From positions 1-64,000 of the forward strand of contig CAZXJJ010000005.1 in the NCBI GenBank assembly GCA_964640995.1: a stretch of DNA of 64,000 nt, given 5' to 3'. Made by a program: the position numbers and the translations under genes. The notes beneath the pieces were generated by a model. The model did no database searches. It worked only from the letters and a program-made list of their open reading frames with translations, and was not told the origin of the DNA. Positions 51,047-59,969 of the stretch are shown piece by piece. The stretch's first letter is position 1, and every line of letters begins with the position of its first letter. Origin of the DNA: JAAYUH01 sp964640995. Its GTDB lineage: Bacteria; Caldisericota; Caldisericia; B22-G15.

Positions 51047-51883
51047 TTAATCTCTTTGGGCAATAAAAGAGGATAAAAATATAAAAAGCATACCAATATA
51101 ATTTATAAGAGAATAAATTGTACCTAATAGAAAGAATTCCAAAATATTAGCAAAAATAGGTTCTGTTGCAAAAATAAATGCTGTTTTAATTGTATTTTTC
51201 TTGTTTTGATATTTTATTTGAATGTAAAAAGGAATTAAAGTCGCAAAAATTGCAACAATTATTGCACCACCTAAAGAATTTAATGGAATTGGTAAAATGC
51301 TTTTTCTTGTAATTAAAATAGAAATTGAAGATAAAATAAAAACTATCCAAATTTGAGAAAAAAGAAATGATAAACTTTCGTCATTAAGAGAAAAGTATCC
51401 TATTGTTGAAATATGTAATGCCCAAAAAATTGCACAAATTAATGTTAAATAATCTCCAAGATTTATTGAAATTAATTCTCCTCCAAGGAGAAGATATAGG
51501 CCTATTATGACAATAATTATTGCAATATATGTTCTTAAAATTATTTTTCTTTTTGTTAAAAGGAAATTAAAAAATGGAGTTATTGGAATTGAAATTGATG
51601 TTATAAAAGCACTATTTGTAGGAGAAGTATATTTTAATCCTATTGTTTGAAAAAGGTATGCAGAAAAAAGAAATGTTCCTGCAATTATACCTTTAATAAA
51701 AATATCTCTATTAATTTTTATCTTAAATGTATAAATTAAAAAAATCATTAAAATTAATGTAAATGTAAATCTAATAAATACAAAAGAAAAAGGATCATAA
51801 TTACTAACTCCATTTTTAACAATAACAAATGTCCATCCCCACAAGAATGGTGGTAAAAAAAGAATTAGATCTTCTTTTCTCAT
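51047..51883 (-). CDS. DMT-family (EamA) transporter
   Basis: 278 residues and ten hydrophobic segments in two EamA repeats. The N-terminal LPPFLWGWTFVIVKNGVSNYDPFSFVFIRFT and TSPTNSAFITSISIPITPFF are typical of the drug/metabolite transporter superfamily; the second repeat has TLICAIFWALHISTIGYFS and EPIFANILEFF. Usually exporters of amino acids or metabolites; substrate unknown. No Shine-Dalgarno; TATAAT (complement of 51892-51897) ends eight bases upstream, suggesting a leaderless mRNA divergent from the PAP2 gene. Confidence 0.85.
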   Translation of the reverse strand: MRKEDLILFLPPFLWGWTFVIVKNGVSNYDPFSFVFIRFTFTLILMIFLIYTFKIKINRDIFIKGIIAGTFLFSAYLFQTIGLKYTSPTNSAFITSISIPITPFFNFLLTKRKIILRTYIAIIIVIIGLYLLLGGELISINLGDYLTLICAIFWALHISTIGYFSLNDESLSFLFSQIWIVFILSSISILITRKSILPIPLNSLGGAIIVAIFATLIPFYIQIKYQNKKNTIKTAFIFATEPIFANILEFFLLGTIYSLINYIGMLFIFLSSFIAQRD

Positions 51884-51891
51884 ATTGAATT

Positions 51892-51897
51892 ATTATA
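51892..51897 (-). promoter_or_regulatory. -10 box of the EamA gene
   Basis: A perfect TATAAT on the minus strand eight bases upstream of the ATG at 51883. The 39-base divergent gap must hold this promoter and that of the PAP2 gene; on the plus strand TATGAT at 51905-51910 is a candidate. Confidence 0.45.
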
Positions 51898-51922
51898 ACA
51901 AAATTATGATAATTTAAAATAT

Positions 51923-52747
51923 ATGATTGAATTTAAAATTTTGAAGTTTTTTGAGTCTTTAAGAAATCCAATGTTAGATAAAATTTTTATAATTTTAACA
52001 GATTTAGGAAGTTTTGAATTTTACCTTTTGGCAGTTGCATTTTTATTTTTTATTTTTGAGAATAAAATATCATTAAAGATAGTTTTTCTTTTATTTATTT
52101 CTTTTTCTCTGAATACTTTGATTAAAAATATTTTAAAACTCCCAAGACCTCAAAAAGATATTTTTAATCCAATTTATGAAAAATCAATCGGTCCAGAGGA
52201 ATATGGCTTTCCTAGTGGACACTCTCAAAATGCTTTTGTTTTTTGGTTTTCAATCTATAAGATTTTTAAAAACAAATTTCTTCATTTTATATCAATTTTA
52301 ATTGTTTTTCTTATTTCAATATCAAGATTATATTTATCTCTTCATTTTGTTTTTGATATAATTGGTGGAGTTTCTATTGGATTCTTAATAATTATTTTCT
52401 TTTTTAATAATATTGATATTTTAGTTGATGGTTTCTTAAAAGGAAAATTTAGTTTTTTAATTCCAATTTTAATATTTATATCTTCATTTTTAATAAAAAA
52501 ATATTCGAATCTTTTATCTCCATTTTCAGGTCTTCTTTTTGGTGCTAAAATTTTTAAAGACAAAAAAATTAACTTAACTTTTAAAAATTTGATGTTTAGA
52601 GAATTTATAGGATTAACAATTCTTATTTTTCTAATTTATATTTCTTACTTTATTAAAAATATCTTTATTTTAAATATAATTTATTTTATTTCAGGATTAT
52701 GGGTTTCCTTTTTATCAAAAACCCTCTTTCAAAAAATCAAAATTTAA
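51923..52747 (+). CDS. PAP2-family membrane phosphatase
   Basis: 274 residues with about seven hydrophobic segments. The three-part phosphatidic-acid-phosphatase motif is complete: KNILKLPRPQKD (KxxxxxxRP type), YGFPSGHSQNAFVF (PSGH) and SRLYLSLHFVFDIIGG (SRxxxxxHxxxD). Bacterial members act as undecaprenyl-pyrophosphate or lipid phosphatases and could recycle the carrier used by MraY/MurG. The C-terminal half is an extra hydrophobic region of unknown role. No Shine-Dalgarno. Confidence 0.9.
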   Translation: MIEFKILKFFESLRNPMLDKIFIILTDLGSFEFYLLAVAFLFFIFENKISLKIVFLLFISFSLNTLIKNILKLPRPQKDIFNPIYEKSIGPEEYGFPSGHSQNAFVFWFSIYKIFKNKFLHFISILIVFLISISRLYLSLHFVFDIIGGVSIGFLIIIFFFNNIDILVDGFLKGKFSFLIPILIFISSFLIKKYSNLLSPFSGLLFGAKIFKDKKINLTFKNLMFREFIGLTILIFLIYISYFIKNIFILNIIYFISGLWVSFLSKTLFQKIKI

Positions 52748-52840
52748 TTTTTAAAGTGATAAGTTACCTTATGTAAATATAATGTCGAACTTTTTTATTT
52801 TATAATAATTATGTAAATTTCAGAAAAGGAGCCATTTATA

Positions 52841-53122
52841 ATGAATGAAAAATTTAAATTTGTAAAAAGTAAATTAGAACAATTAAAAAAGATTTTAAAA
52901 CAGAATTAATTGGTATATTTGGTTCATTTGCTCGTGGTGAAGAAAATGAAAAAGTGATATTGATATTCTTGTAAAATTTGAGAAGAGATCTACTTTTCTA
53001 AATTTAGTTTCTTTAGCAAATTCTCTTGAGGAAACTTTTTTATCAAAATAGACATAGTACCAATTGATGTTGTAAGAGAATAATTAAGAGAGAAAATTCT
53101 ACAGGAAACAATTTATTTATGA
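52841..53122 (+). pseudogene. MNT-type nucleotidyltransferase antitoxin, decayed
   Basis: Starts with ATG at 52841 behind AAAAGGA. Reading across frame changes gives KFKFVKSKLEQLKKDFK, ELIGIFGSFARGEENEK, SDIDILVKFEKRSTF and DIVPIDVVRE, i.e. a minimal nucleotidyltransferase with GSx10DxD motif. Disruptions: a shift near 52895, one base lost in an A-run just before the DxD, another shift near 53040, and a TAA at about 53083 after DVVRE with LREKILQETIYL continuing to the TGA at 53120-53122. Such MNT proteins AMPylate and neutralise HepT. Too damaged to function. Confidence 0.75.
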
Positions 53123-53457
53123 GATATTCAAAACTTTATCTTTTAGATATTTTAAAATCAATATAATCAATAGAAAAAATTATTGAAAATAGTGATTATG
53201 AATCATTAAAAAAGATGACTTAAGATTAAGTGCCATTTTAAGAAAATTGAAAATTAACGGAGAAGCTGCTAAAAATATTCCAGAAAATATAAAACAAAAA
53301 TACCCAAATATTCCTTGTAAAAAATTTTTAGAATGAGAGACAGATTAATACATTTTTATTTTGGTGTAAAATTTGATCTTATTTGGGAAAAAATTAAAAA
53401 AGATTTACCTTTTTAAAGGAACAGGTTCAAATAATCCTTAAAGAATTAGAAAATTAA
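53119..53457 (+). pseudogene. HepT-like ribonuclease toxin, decayed
   Basis: Overlaps the end of the MNT remnant (ATGA) as in intact MNT-HepT operons. Reads MRYSKLYLLDILKSI, a TAA, then SIEKIIENSDYESLKK, a one-base shift, LRLSAILRKLKINGEAAKNIP, another disruption and MRDRLIHFYFGVKFDLIWE to a TAA at 53455-53457. RDRLIHFY keeps the RX4HXY active-site motif of HepT (DUF86). With an internal stop and shifts it cannot make an active toxin. Confidence 0.75.
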
Positions 53458-53460
53458 CTT

Positions 53461-54294
53461 TTACTTCAATAGACCAGGGAAGAAGTTTTTTTTGCCCTTC
53501 TCCTTTTTTATCTCATCCCATTCGCTTAATATTTTTACTGCTTCATTTGCAACAAGAATACCTCTTTCTTCACCAACATATTGAAACTCATTTGTAATTC
53601 TATTTGCAATAACAATACAAACCGATCCAGCTCTTAATTTATAAATTGAAGATAAAACAAATAGAGTTGAAGTTTCCATCTCAAAATTTGTAACATTTGC
53701 AATTTTCATATCATAAAAAATCTCTTTTGCAAAAGAAGGTATATAATCATTAAGCCCGGGTCTTCCTTGTCCTGTATAAAAAGCATCAGTTGATGCTGCA
53801 ATTCCAATGTGATAGTTAAAGTTTAATCTTTCTGATGCTTCAATTAAGGCAAGTGTTACTTCAATAGAGGAAATTGCGGGAAATTCACCTCTAACATATT
53901 GATGAGTTGTTCCATCTAATCTTACTGCACCATTAATTATAATAAGGTCTCCAAGGTTTATTCCTTCTTGTATTGCACCAGTTGTTCCAACTCTAATAAA
54001 TGTATCACATCCTATGCGAGCTGCTTCCTCAATTGCTATTGCAAGGGAAGGACCACCAATTCCAGTTGATAGAGCAGAAATTGGAACACCTTTATATTTA
54101 CCAGTTGCAGATTTATACTCTCTATGAAATGCTTTTATTTCTCCTTCATCCCAAGTTTTTAAAATTCTATCAACCCTTCCAGGGTCCCCAGGTGTTAAAA
54201 CATATCTTGCGAGTTCTCCTCTCTTTAAATCAATATGATACTGTTTCCCCTCTTCTGTTTCTGGTCTATCTGCACTTTTAAATCTCTCTTCCAA
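53461..54294 (-). CDS. uridine phosphorylase-type nucleoside phosphorylase
   Basis: 277 residues. The start is TTG at 54294 behind GGAGGTG. YVLTPGDPGRVDRI, REYKSATGKYKGVPISALSTGIGGPSLAIAIEEA, TFIRVGTTGAIQ and NVTNFEMETSTLFVLSSI match the NP-I family and most closely uridine phosphorylase, which cleaves uridine with phosphate to uracil and ribose-1-phosphate. Somewhat longer than the E. coli enzyme (253), with an extended N-terminus. Last gene of the minus-strand group to its right, overlapping the DUF4129 gene by 17 bases. Confidence 0.85.
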   Translation of the reverse strand: MEERFKSADRPETEEGKQYHIDLKRGELARYVLTPGDPGRVDRILKTWDEGEIKAFHREYKSATGKYKGVPISALSTGIGGPSLAIAIEEAARIGCDTFIRVGTTGAIQEGINLGDLIIINGAVRLDGTTHQYVRGEFPAISSIEVTLALIEASERLNFNYHIGIAASTDAFYTGQGRPGLNDYIPSFAKEIFYDMKIANVTNFEMETSTLFVLSSIYKLRAGSVCIVIANRITNEFQYVGEERGILVANEAVKILSEWDEIKKEKGKKNFFPGLLK

Positions 54295-55792
54295 AGTACA
54301 CCTCCTTAAATATTTTACTTGACAAGTTTTTAAATGCTAAAAAAGTTTTATAAAATAAATCTTCATTTATTTCATAATAAGAATATTTTGAAATAATAAA
54401 ATTGTCAGTAATTAAATCAATTTCATTTGAAAGTTCTGGCTTTTCTCTCTTAAATTTCACTCTATATTCATCTGGAGTTTCATAATCAAGTTTCAATAAA
54501 ATCAAAGATAGTTTCTTAATTAATAGATTATATAATTTTATAATTTTTTCTTTTGGAGATCCACTTATTTCGAAAAGGTTTTCTTTTTCATTACTAAACT
54601 CTTCCATTATTTTATTTAATTCAAGTTTTCTTTCATTTAAAGTTGTGTTATAGATGTAAAAAATCAAAAAATAAAGAAAAATTGTTGACCCAATAACAAA
54701 GAATAAAACGACAAAAACCAAACCTAAATCAATAGATACTGGCAAAGTTTTTTGATTTAAATTAATAGCTGAGCCAAAATAACTTCTTATTTTTTGGACA
54801 ATTTCAAATAATGGAATTGAAAAATTCTCAATTTTCATATTTTTTGTAATTGATTTTATTAATAGTTCAAATGGTTTATATAAAAAATAAATTGAAAGAA
54901 TAATAAACATTGATAAAACAAATGAAGATATTAAAAATCTTACTGATTTCTTTTTTCCATAAACACCCTTTATAAGGTTATAAAATCTAATTCCTAGTAA
55001 AATTAAAACTATGAAAAAACCTAAAAAAACTACAAAATAGAATGAATTAAAAATGAAATTTAAAAATTTCTTTGAAAAATCACTAATTATAAATACATAC
55101 CTTTTTGTAAAAATTTCTATTTTAGTATCTTTAATTTCAATGTTATTTTCTTTTTGGACCTTTTCACTTTGATTTATAAATAGTTCATCTGGAAGAGTTA
55201 ATTTATTTAAAAAATTTAAATTTATTGAGTATATAAATAAAATTAAAATTGATGATGTTAAAATAATTGTTATTAAATTTTTAAAAACTCTTCTTATATC
55301 TGAAATATTTAATATAAACCCATTTTCCCAGAAATAAAAAGTTTTATTTTTTAAAAATTTAAGAAACAAGGATTGAATTATAAAAATGATTGACAAAATA
55401 AAAATAATCAAATTTACACCGATAAATTTTTCATAAAATACAAGAAAAATTGGAATTAAAATAATTGAAAATGTATTTGAAATCTCAGTTTTTAAAACAA
55501 TCAATGTAAAAATAAAAATAAAAGAGAATAAAAGAATTTTTGTAAAAATAGAAAAACTAATTGGACTATTAACTAAAGAAATAAAAATTATTGAGAAAAT
55601 TGCAATAATAATCTTTAAAGTTGTTTCGAGATTTATATTCTTATAGTTAAAAATAAAAAGAAAAAGAAGAGATGGTATTAAAATTGATAAAAAAATATTT
55701 TTAAATAAAATATCAATTAGCAAAAAATTTGCTAAAAACCAATTCAATAAGAGTGTCAAATTATACAAAAACAAGATCTTTGATGCTTTCAT
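54278..55792 (-). CDS. membrane protein with C-terminal DUF4129 domain
   Basis: 504 residues with a hydrophobic N-terminal half (five or so membrane segments to about residue 140), further segments near 165, 245, 285 and 360, and a cytoplasmic C-terminus. The last 110 residues (KIIKLYNLLIKKLSLILLKLDYETPDEY, ITDNFIISKYSYYEI) fit DUF4129, usually found at the end of transglutaminase-like membrane proteins linked to MoxR/DUF58 operons. No transglutaminase Cys-His-Asp domain is visible here. Phe and Ile content is very high. Function unknown; genes to the right supply the matching MoxR and DUF58 proteins. Confidence 0.65.
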   Translation of the reverse strand: MKASKILFLYNLTLLLNWFLANFLLIDILFKNIFLSILIPSLLFLFIFNYKNINLETTLKIIIAIFSIIFISLVNSPISFSIFTKILLFSFIFIFTLIVLKTEISNTFSIILIPIFLVFYEKFIGVNLIIFILSIIFIIQSLFLKFLKNKTFYFWENGFILNISDIRRVFKNLITIILTSSILILFIYSINLNFLNKLTLPDELFINQSEKVQKENNIEIKDTKIEIFTKRYVFIISDFSKKFLNFIFNSFYFVVFLGFFIVLILLGIRFYNLIKGVYGKKKSVRFLISSFVLSMFIILSIYFLYKPFELLIKSITKNMKIENFSIPLFEIVQKIRSYFGSAINLNQKTLPVSIDLGLVFVVLFFVIGSTIFLYFLIFYIYNTTLNERKLELNKIMEEFSNEKENLFEISGSPKEKIIKLYNLLIKKLSLILLKLDYETPDEYRVKFKREKPELSNEIDLITDNFIISKYSYYEINEDLFYKTFLAFKNLSSKIFKEVYFGREI

Positions 55793-57035
55793 TTCCTCTA
55801 ATAATTATAATATTAATTCCATCTCTTTTTAAAGAATCTATTATTTTTCTAATATATTCAATTTCTTCTGTCTCTTCCAAAATATAGGGATGGGGTTTCT
55901 CCCATGGATACAAAAAACCGAAATCTGGAAGCAAAAATATTGTGTAACTTGAAAAAATACTTTTTGTTTTAATTAAATTGTACAGTTCAGGAATATTTAT
56001 TGTTCTTTTTATAAGTAATACATTTCTTAAATCTTTTATTTTTTTAGAATTTTCAATTAGAAAAGAAGAGAAGTCAATTTCTCTTGTACTTTTTAAATCT
56101 GAAATTATAGAAAGGATTTTTATAAAGTGATCTTTTCCATTTTTTTCCTCGATTCTTAAGAGTTCTGGTATCCATAAACCATAATAAAATTTTGATCTCT
56201 CAAAAAAATATACAAATGAAGAAGAAATTGTAGTTACATGTTCTTCATAAATTTCTTGATTTCTAGGGTTCTTTGAAGCAAAAGGATCTATTATTATAGT
56301 TACTGATGTTACTGCAGTAGATGGAAATTCTTTAACTAATAGTTCCCCAGTGTGTGCTGATAGTTTCCAGTTTATCTTTTTAAGTTCTTCATTTCCAGTA
56401 TATTTTCTATGCCCCTGTATTGATGTGAAATCTTCAAATATCTTCTCTTTTACTTTAATTCCAAAAGATGGCTCTCTTGTTTTAACTAATGATTTTCTAA
56501 TTTCTATCATTTTTGGATAAACTATGACCTCTATATTTTCATTAATAAATTCCTCAATGTTTACCAATCCTAAAATGTCATATACTCTAACTTTAAAACT
56601 TCCAAGAAAATATCTTCCTCTTCTTTTTGCTTTGACTTTGAATTTATGGAGCACCTCTTTGTTTTTATTAAGTTCAAGATAAAGGTTTTTACTTTCAATC
56701 GGTATAAAATATGTTGGAAGTGATGGAATTAACTCAAAATTAATTAAATTTGTTTTTAAAAATTTTAGATTAAAGGAAATTTCTAAAACCTCTCCTTCAA
56801 GAATAAATTGAGGAGTTATTTTTATAGTATAACTAAAATTTTTAATCTCTTTTTTTAAAAAAATTTTATAAAAGAAAATGTAAATAATAAAAAATATTGA
56901 AATTGAAATTAGGAATTTTGAATTTAATAAAATACCAATAATAAGAATTATTAAAAAAAATATCTCTCTTTTATAATTTTTAAACAATTGGAACTTCCAC
57001 CCTTTGAACTGCTCTTTCAATAACTTCTTTTTCAC
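55761..57035 (-). CDS. DUF58-domain membrane protein
   Basis: 424 residues. Two hydrophobic segments near residues 24-57 precede a beta-rich region and the DUF58 core DFTSIQGHRKYTGNEELKKINWKLSAHTGELLVKEF, the family hallmark, then a von Willebrand A-like stretch (TSVTIIIDPFA). The GTG at 57035 lies deep in moxR and its AAGGAG is only three bases away; a TTG at 56987, just before the moxR stop, is an alternative that shortens the protein by 16 residues. DUF58 proteins work with MoxR AAA+ ATPases in envelope or stress processes. Confidence 0.8.
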   Translation of the reverse strand: MKKKLLKEQFKGWKFQLFKNYKREIFFLIILIIGILLNSKFLISISIFFIIYIFFYKIFLKKEIKNFSYTIKITPQFILEGEVLEISFNLKFLKTNLINFELIPSLPTYFIPIESKNLYLELNKNKEVLHKFKVKAKRRGRYFLGSFKVRVYDILGLVNIEEFINENIEVIVYPKMIEIRKSLVKTREPSFGIKVKEKIFEDFTSIQGHRKYTGNEELKKINWKLSAHTGELLVKEFPSTAVTSVTIIIDPFASKNPRNQEIYEEHVTTISSSFVYFFERSKFYYGLWIPELLRIEEKNGKDHFIKILSIISDLKSTREIDFSSFLIENSKKIKDLRNVLLIKRTINIPELYNLIKTKSIFSSYTIFLLPDFGFLYPWEKPHPYILEETEEIEYIRKIIDSLKRDGINIIIIRGNESIKDLVFV

Positions 57036-57909
57036 TGACTCCTTTAAGTTTTGATTCTGGTTTTAATATTATTCTATGAGACATTACTGACTCAAATAGA
57101 TTCTTAATGTCATCTGGAATAACAAAATCTCTACCTTCAATATATGCTTTTGCCTGAGATACTTTCATTAAAACAATCAAACTTCTTGGTGAAGGTCCGA
57201 GATAAATATCATCATCTTCTCTTAACTCTTTACCAAGTTTTACAATGTACTCCTTTAAAGACTCATCAACATGAACTTTTTTAACCTCTTTTTGAATTTC
57301 TAAAATATCTTCTTTTGATATCACCTCTTCTAAATCTTCTATAGGATGTCTTAATTGAACTCTATTTAAAAGCAAAACTTCGTCTTCTTTGTTTGGATAA
57401 CCTATTTCAATTTTCATAAAAAATCTATCAAGTTGTGCTTCTGGAAGAGGAAATGTTCCTTCATACTCAATTGGATTTTCAGTTGCAATTACAAAAAATG
57501 GCTCATTTAACTTATAAGTTATTCCATCTATAGTAACTTGTTTTTCTTCCATCGCTTCAAGTAGAGCAGATTGAGTTTTAGGAGTACTTCTATTGATTTC
57601 ATCTGCTAAGATAATGTTAGAAAATATCGGACCTTTTTTAAATTCAAACTCTTTTGTCTTTTCATTATAAATTGTTATTCCAATTATGTCTGAAGGAAGT
57701 AAATCAGGAGTAAACTGTATTCTTTTAAAATCAAGATTTATACTTTTTGCAATAGATTTTGCAAGCATTGTTTTACCGACTCCAGGAACATCTTCAATAA
57801 GAATGTGTCCACCTGAAATCAAAGTAATTATTGCTTTTTTTATTGCTTCATCTTTTCCAATAATTACTTTTGAAATATTTTTTAATAGAAGATTCAACTT
57901 ATCATTCAT
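56980..57909 (-). CDS. MoxR-family AAA+ ATPase
   Basis: 309 residues from ATG 57909, which overlaps the stop of the protease gene; a longer frame to 57975 is less likely. ILIEDVPGVGKTMLAKSIA (Walker A), NIILADEINRSTPKTQSALLEAMEEKQVTI (Walker B and following helix), VIATENPIEYEGTFPLPEAQLDRFFMKI (sensor 1 and arginine finger region) and GPSPRSLIVLMKVSQAKA (sensor 2) are textbook MoxR. These ATPases act as chaperones on partner proteins with VWA-like domains, here the DUF58 protein encoded next. Confidence 0.94.
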   Translation of the reverse strand: MNDKLNLLLKNISKVIIGKDEAIKKAIITLISGGHILIEDVPGVGKTMLAKSIAKSINLDFKRIQFTPDLLPSDIIGITIYNEKTKEFEFKKGPIFSNIILADEINRSTPKTQSALLEAMEEKQVTIDGITYKLNEPFFVIATENPIEYEGTFPLPEAQLDRFFMKIEIGYPNKEDEVLLLNRVQLRHPIEDLEEVISKEDILEIQKEVKKVHVDESLKEYIVKLGKELREDDDIYLGPSPRSLIVLMKVSQAKAYIEGRDFVIPDDIKNLFESVMSHRIILKPESKLKGVSEKEVIERAVQRVEVPIV

Positions 57910-58753
57910 TTTGGGTTGTCTTCTTCTGTGGAGGTTGAACAGGCATTGGTAAATATTGAACAGATGGCCTTCCAACCCCTGCTTGAGGATATAAACTCAT
58001 AAGAGTATAAACATCTTCTGGCATATCAAATGAAACAGGGAGTCCAAGTTTTTTAACTCTTTCACATGTTAAAGGATAATCATGAGTCCATTTGCCAGAA
58101 GATAACTCTTTTGCAATAAATTCAATTTTTTCTTTAGAAAGAGTCTCTTCTTTATCGCTTAAAATTTCAACCGCAAGTTCATAAACCTGATTCATTGCTT
58201 TTTCTGCAATATCTGCAAGTATTAAAGTTTGATCATCAAGGTCATTTATATTTTTCTTTTCGACTGTTTTTAAGATTGAAATTGCTGGAAAACCACCAAT
58301 TTGAGGATCTATTGGTCCAAGTACAGCATTTTTATCCATAACAATTTCATCTGCTGCTAAAGCAATGAGTGTACCACCAGACATAGCATAATGAGGAATA
58401 AAAACTGTAACCTTACCTTTTCTTCTAATTAGTGCTCTTGCAATTTGTTCTGCTGCAAGTACAAGACCTCCTGGTGTATGAAGTATAAGATCTATTGGCA
58501 TGTCATCAGGAGTTTCTCTTATTGCTCTTAAAATTTGTTCTGAATCTTCAATATCAATCATTTTTCTAAAAGGTATTCCGAAAAATGAAATAGATTCTTC
58601 TCTATGTATTAAGGTTATTACTCTTGAACCTCTTTTCTTTTGAAGGGATGCAATAACTCTTAATCTAGCAAGTTCAATCTGTCTTCTCTGAAATACAGGA
58701 TAAAATAGTGAGACAAATATAAATAACCAAAGAAGCAAACTAAAATAATCCAT
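57902..58753 (-). CDS. Clp-fold membrane serine protease (SDH/SppA-like)
   Basis: 283 residues. One N-terminal membrane anchor (FSLLLWLFIFVSLFYPVF), then a crotonase/Clp-like domain: IDLILHTPGGLVLAAEQIARAL (substrate loop), VFIPHYAMSGGTLIALAADEIVMD with the presumed catalytic Ser in MSGG, and LGPIDPQIGGFPA. This is the serine-dehydrogenase-proteinase (SDH, formerly DUF114) family. The C-terminus is Pro/Gln-rich. It may clear signal peptides or damaged membrane proteins. Its TGA overlaps the moxR start and its ATG adjoins the aminotransferase stop, so it belongs to the same transcript. Confidence 0.85.
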   Translation of the reverse strand: MDYFSLLLWLFIFVSLFYPVFQRRQIELARLRVIASLQKKRGSRVITLIHREESISFFGIPFRKMIDIEDSEQILRAIRETPDDMPIDLILHTPGGLVLAAEQIARALIRRKGKVTVFIPHYAMSGGTLIALAADEIVMDKNAVLGPIDPQIGGFPAISILKTVEKKNINDLDDQTLILADIAEKAMNQVYELAVEILSDKEETLSKEKIEFIAKELSSGKWTHDYPLTCERVKKLGLPVSFDMPEDVYTLMSLYPQAGVGRPSVQYLPMPVQPPQKKTTQNE

Positions 58754-59919
58754 TATAGTTTACTAAATGCCTCCTTTAATACAACTAATGCTTTTTTAAT
58801 GCTCTCTTTATTTGCAGCATAAGAGAATCTAAGATAACCTTCACCATATTCTCCAAAACTTGTTCCAGGAAGACAAGCAATTCCATATTCATTTAAAAGA
58901 TAATTTTGAATCTCTTTAGCACTTTTTCCAAAACTTTTAACATTTGGAAAAACATAAAAAGCGCCTTTTGGAAGTCTACAACTAACTCCTTTTATACTGT
59001 TTAAACCTTCAACAATAAGATCTCTTCTTTCTTTAAACTCTTTAACCATAAAGTCAACTGCAATCTGGTCTCCTTCAAGTGCCTCAATTCCTGCTATCTG
59101 AACAAATGCTGTTGTACATGAGTAATTATTTATTACAAATTTTGCAATCATTTTTATAATTTCAGGATCAGCAACAGCATATCCAAGTCTCCAACCAGTC
59201 ATTGCGTATGTCTTTGAAAAACCATCTATTAAAATGACTCTATCTCTCAATTCTTTTACTTTTGTTATCGATATAAATTCCCCCTCATAAACAATTCTTG
59301 AATAAATTTCATCTGATAAAATATAAATATCTCTATTTCCAATAATGTCTCTTATTCCATAAAAATCTTCAAGTGTTAAAATTCCTCCAGTTGGATTGTG
59401 TGGAGAATTTAAAATTATCATTCTTGTTTTATCTGTAACTCTTTTTTCAAGATCATTTAAATCAAATCTAAAATCTTTCTCTTCTAAAAGCGGAAGAGGA
59501 ACTGGTTTAGCCTCAGCAATTTTTACAGCAGAACTATAAATTGGATATCCAGGGTCTGGATAAATTACCTCTTCTCCTTTTTCAACAAGAGATAAAACTG
59601 AATAAACAATTGCTGGTTTTGCACCAGCGGCAACAATAACATTTTCAGGTTTAACTTCATAACCTCTTGTTTTTGAAATGTATCTTGCAATTGATTCTCT
59701 TACTTCAAAAATTCCAAATGCAGGTGTGTAATGAGTGAAACCTTTATTTAAAGCATCAATAGCTGCTTTTTTAATATTTTCTGGTGTATCAAAATCTGGT
59801 TCTCCAATTTCGAAATGAAAAACTTCTTTACCCATTTTTTCGAGTTCTTTTGCTCTTGCTAGAACCTCAAATGCACCTTCTGTACCCATTGTTTGTGTTC
59901 TTTCTGCAAATCTTATCAT
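58753..59919 (-). CDS. PLP-dependent aminotransferase, class I/II
   Basis: 388 residues from ATG 59919 behind AGGAGG; an upstream in-frame start (59964) is unlikely. FEIGEPDFDTPENIKKAA, GFTHYTPAFGIFEVRESIA, NSPHNPTGGILTLED, DEIYSRIVYEG, and FSKTYAMTGWRLGYAV with the Schiff-base Lys define fold-type I aminotransferase subgroup I-gamma (aspartate/prephenate type). The final RFSYAA motif binds the substrate carboxylate. The exact amino acid is not certain. First gene after queA, with its own -10-like TATAAT in the 50-base gap. Confidence 0.88.
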   Translation of the reverse strand: MIRFAERTQTMGTEGAFEVLARAKELEKMGKEVFHFEIGEPDFDTPENIKKAAIDALNKGFTHYTPAFGIFEVRESIARYISKTRGYEVKPENVIVAAGAKPAIVYSVLSLVEKGEEVIYPDPGYPIYSSAVKIAEAKPVPLPLLEEKDFRFDLNDLEKRVTDKTRMIILNSPHNPTGGILTLEDFYGIRDIIGNRDIYILSDEIYSRIVYEGEFISITKVKELRDRVILIDGFSKTYAMTGWRLGYAVADPEIIKMIAKFVINNYSCTTAFVQIAGIEALEGDQIAVDFMVKEFKERRDLIVEGLNSIKGVSCRLPKGAFYVFPNVKSFGKSAKEIQNYLLNEYGIACLPGTSFGEYGEGYLRFSYAANKESIKKALVVLKEAFSKL

Positions 59920-59951
59920 TGCATATTCCTCCTTATTTTTGTTTATACCAA

Positions 59952-59957
59952 AAGAAT
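59952..59957 (-). promoter_or_regulatory. -10-like box before the aminotransferase gene
   Basis: TGTATAAT on the minus strand about 32 bases upstream of the start at 59919, with AGGAGG in between. No convincing -35 sequence; the TG two bases before the hexamer could give an extended -10. It may head the group 53461-59919. Confidence 0.4.
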
Positions 59958-59969
59958 TATACAATAAAG

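Noticed and set aside
52780..53460. Frame changes near 53 kb as plain sequencing errors
   Set aside because: Some lie in A-runs and could be errors, but in-frame TAA codons in both genes are base changes, and flanking AT-rich genes are intact. Read data would still be worth checking.
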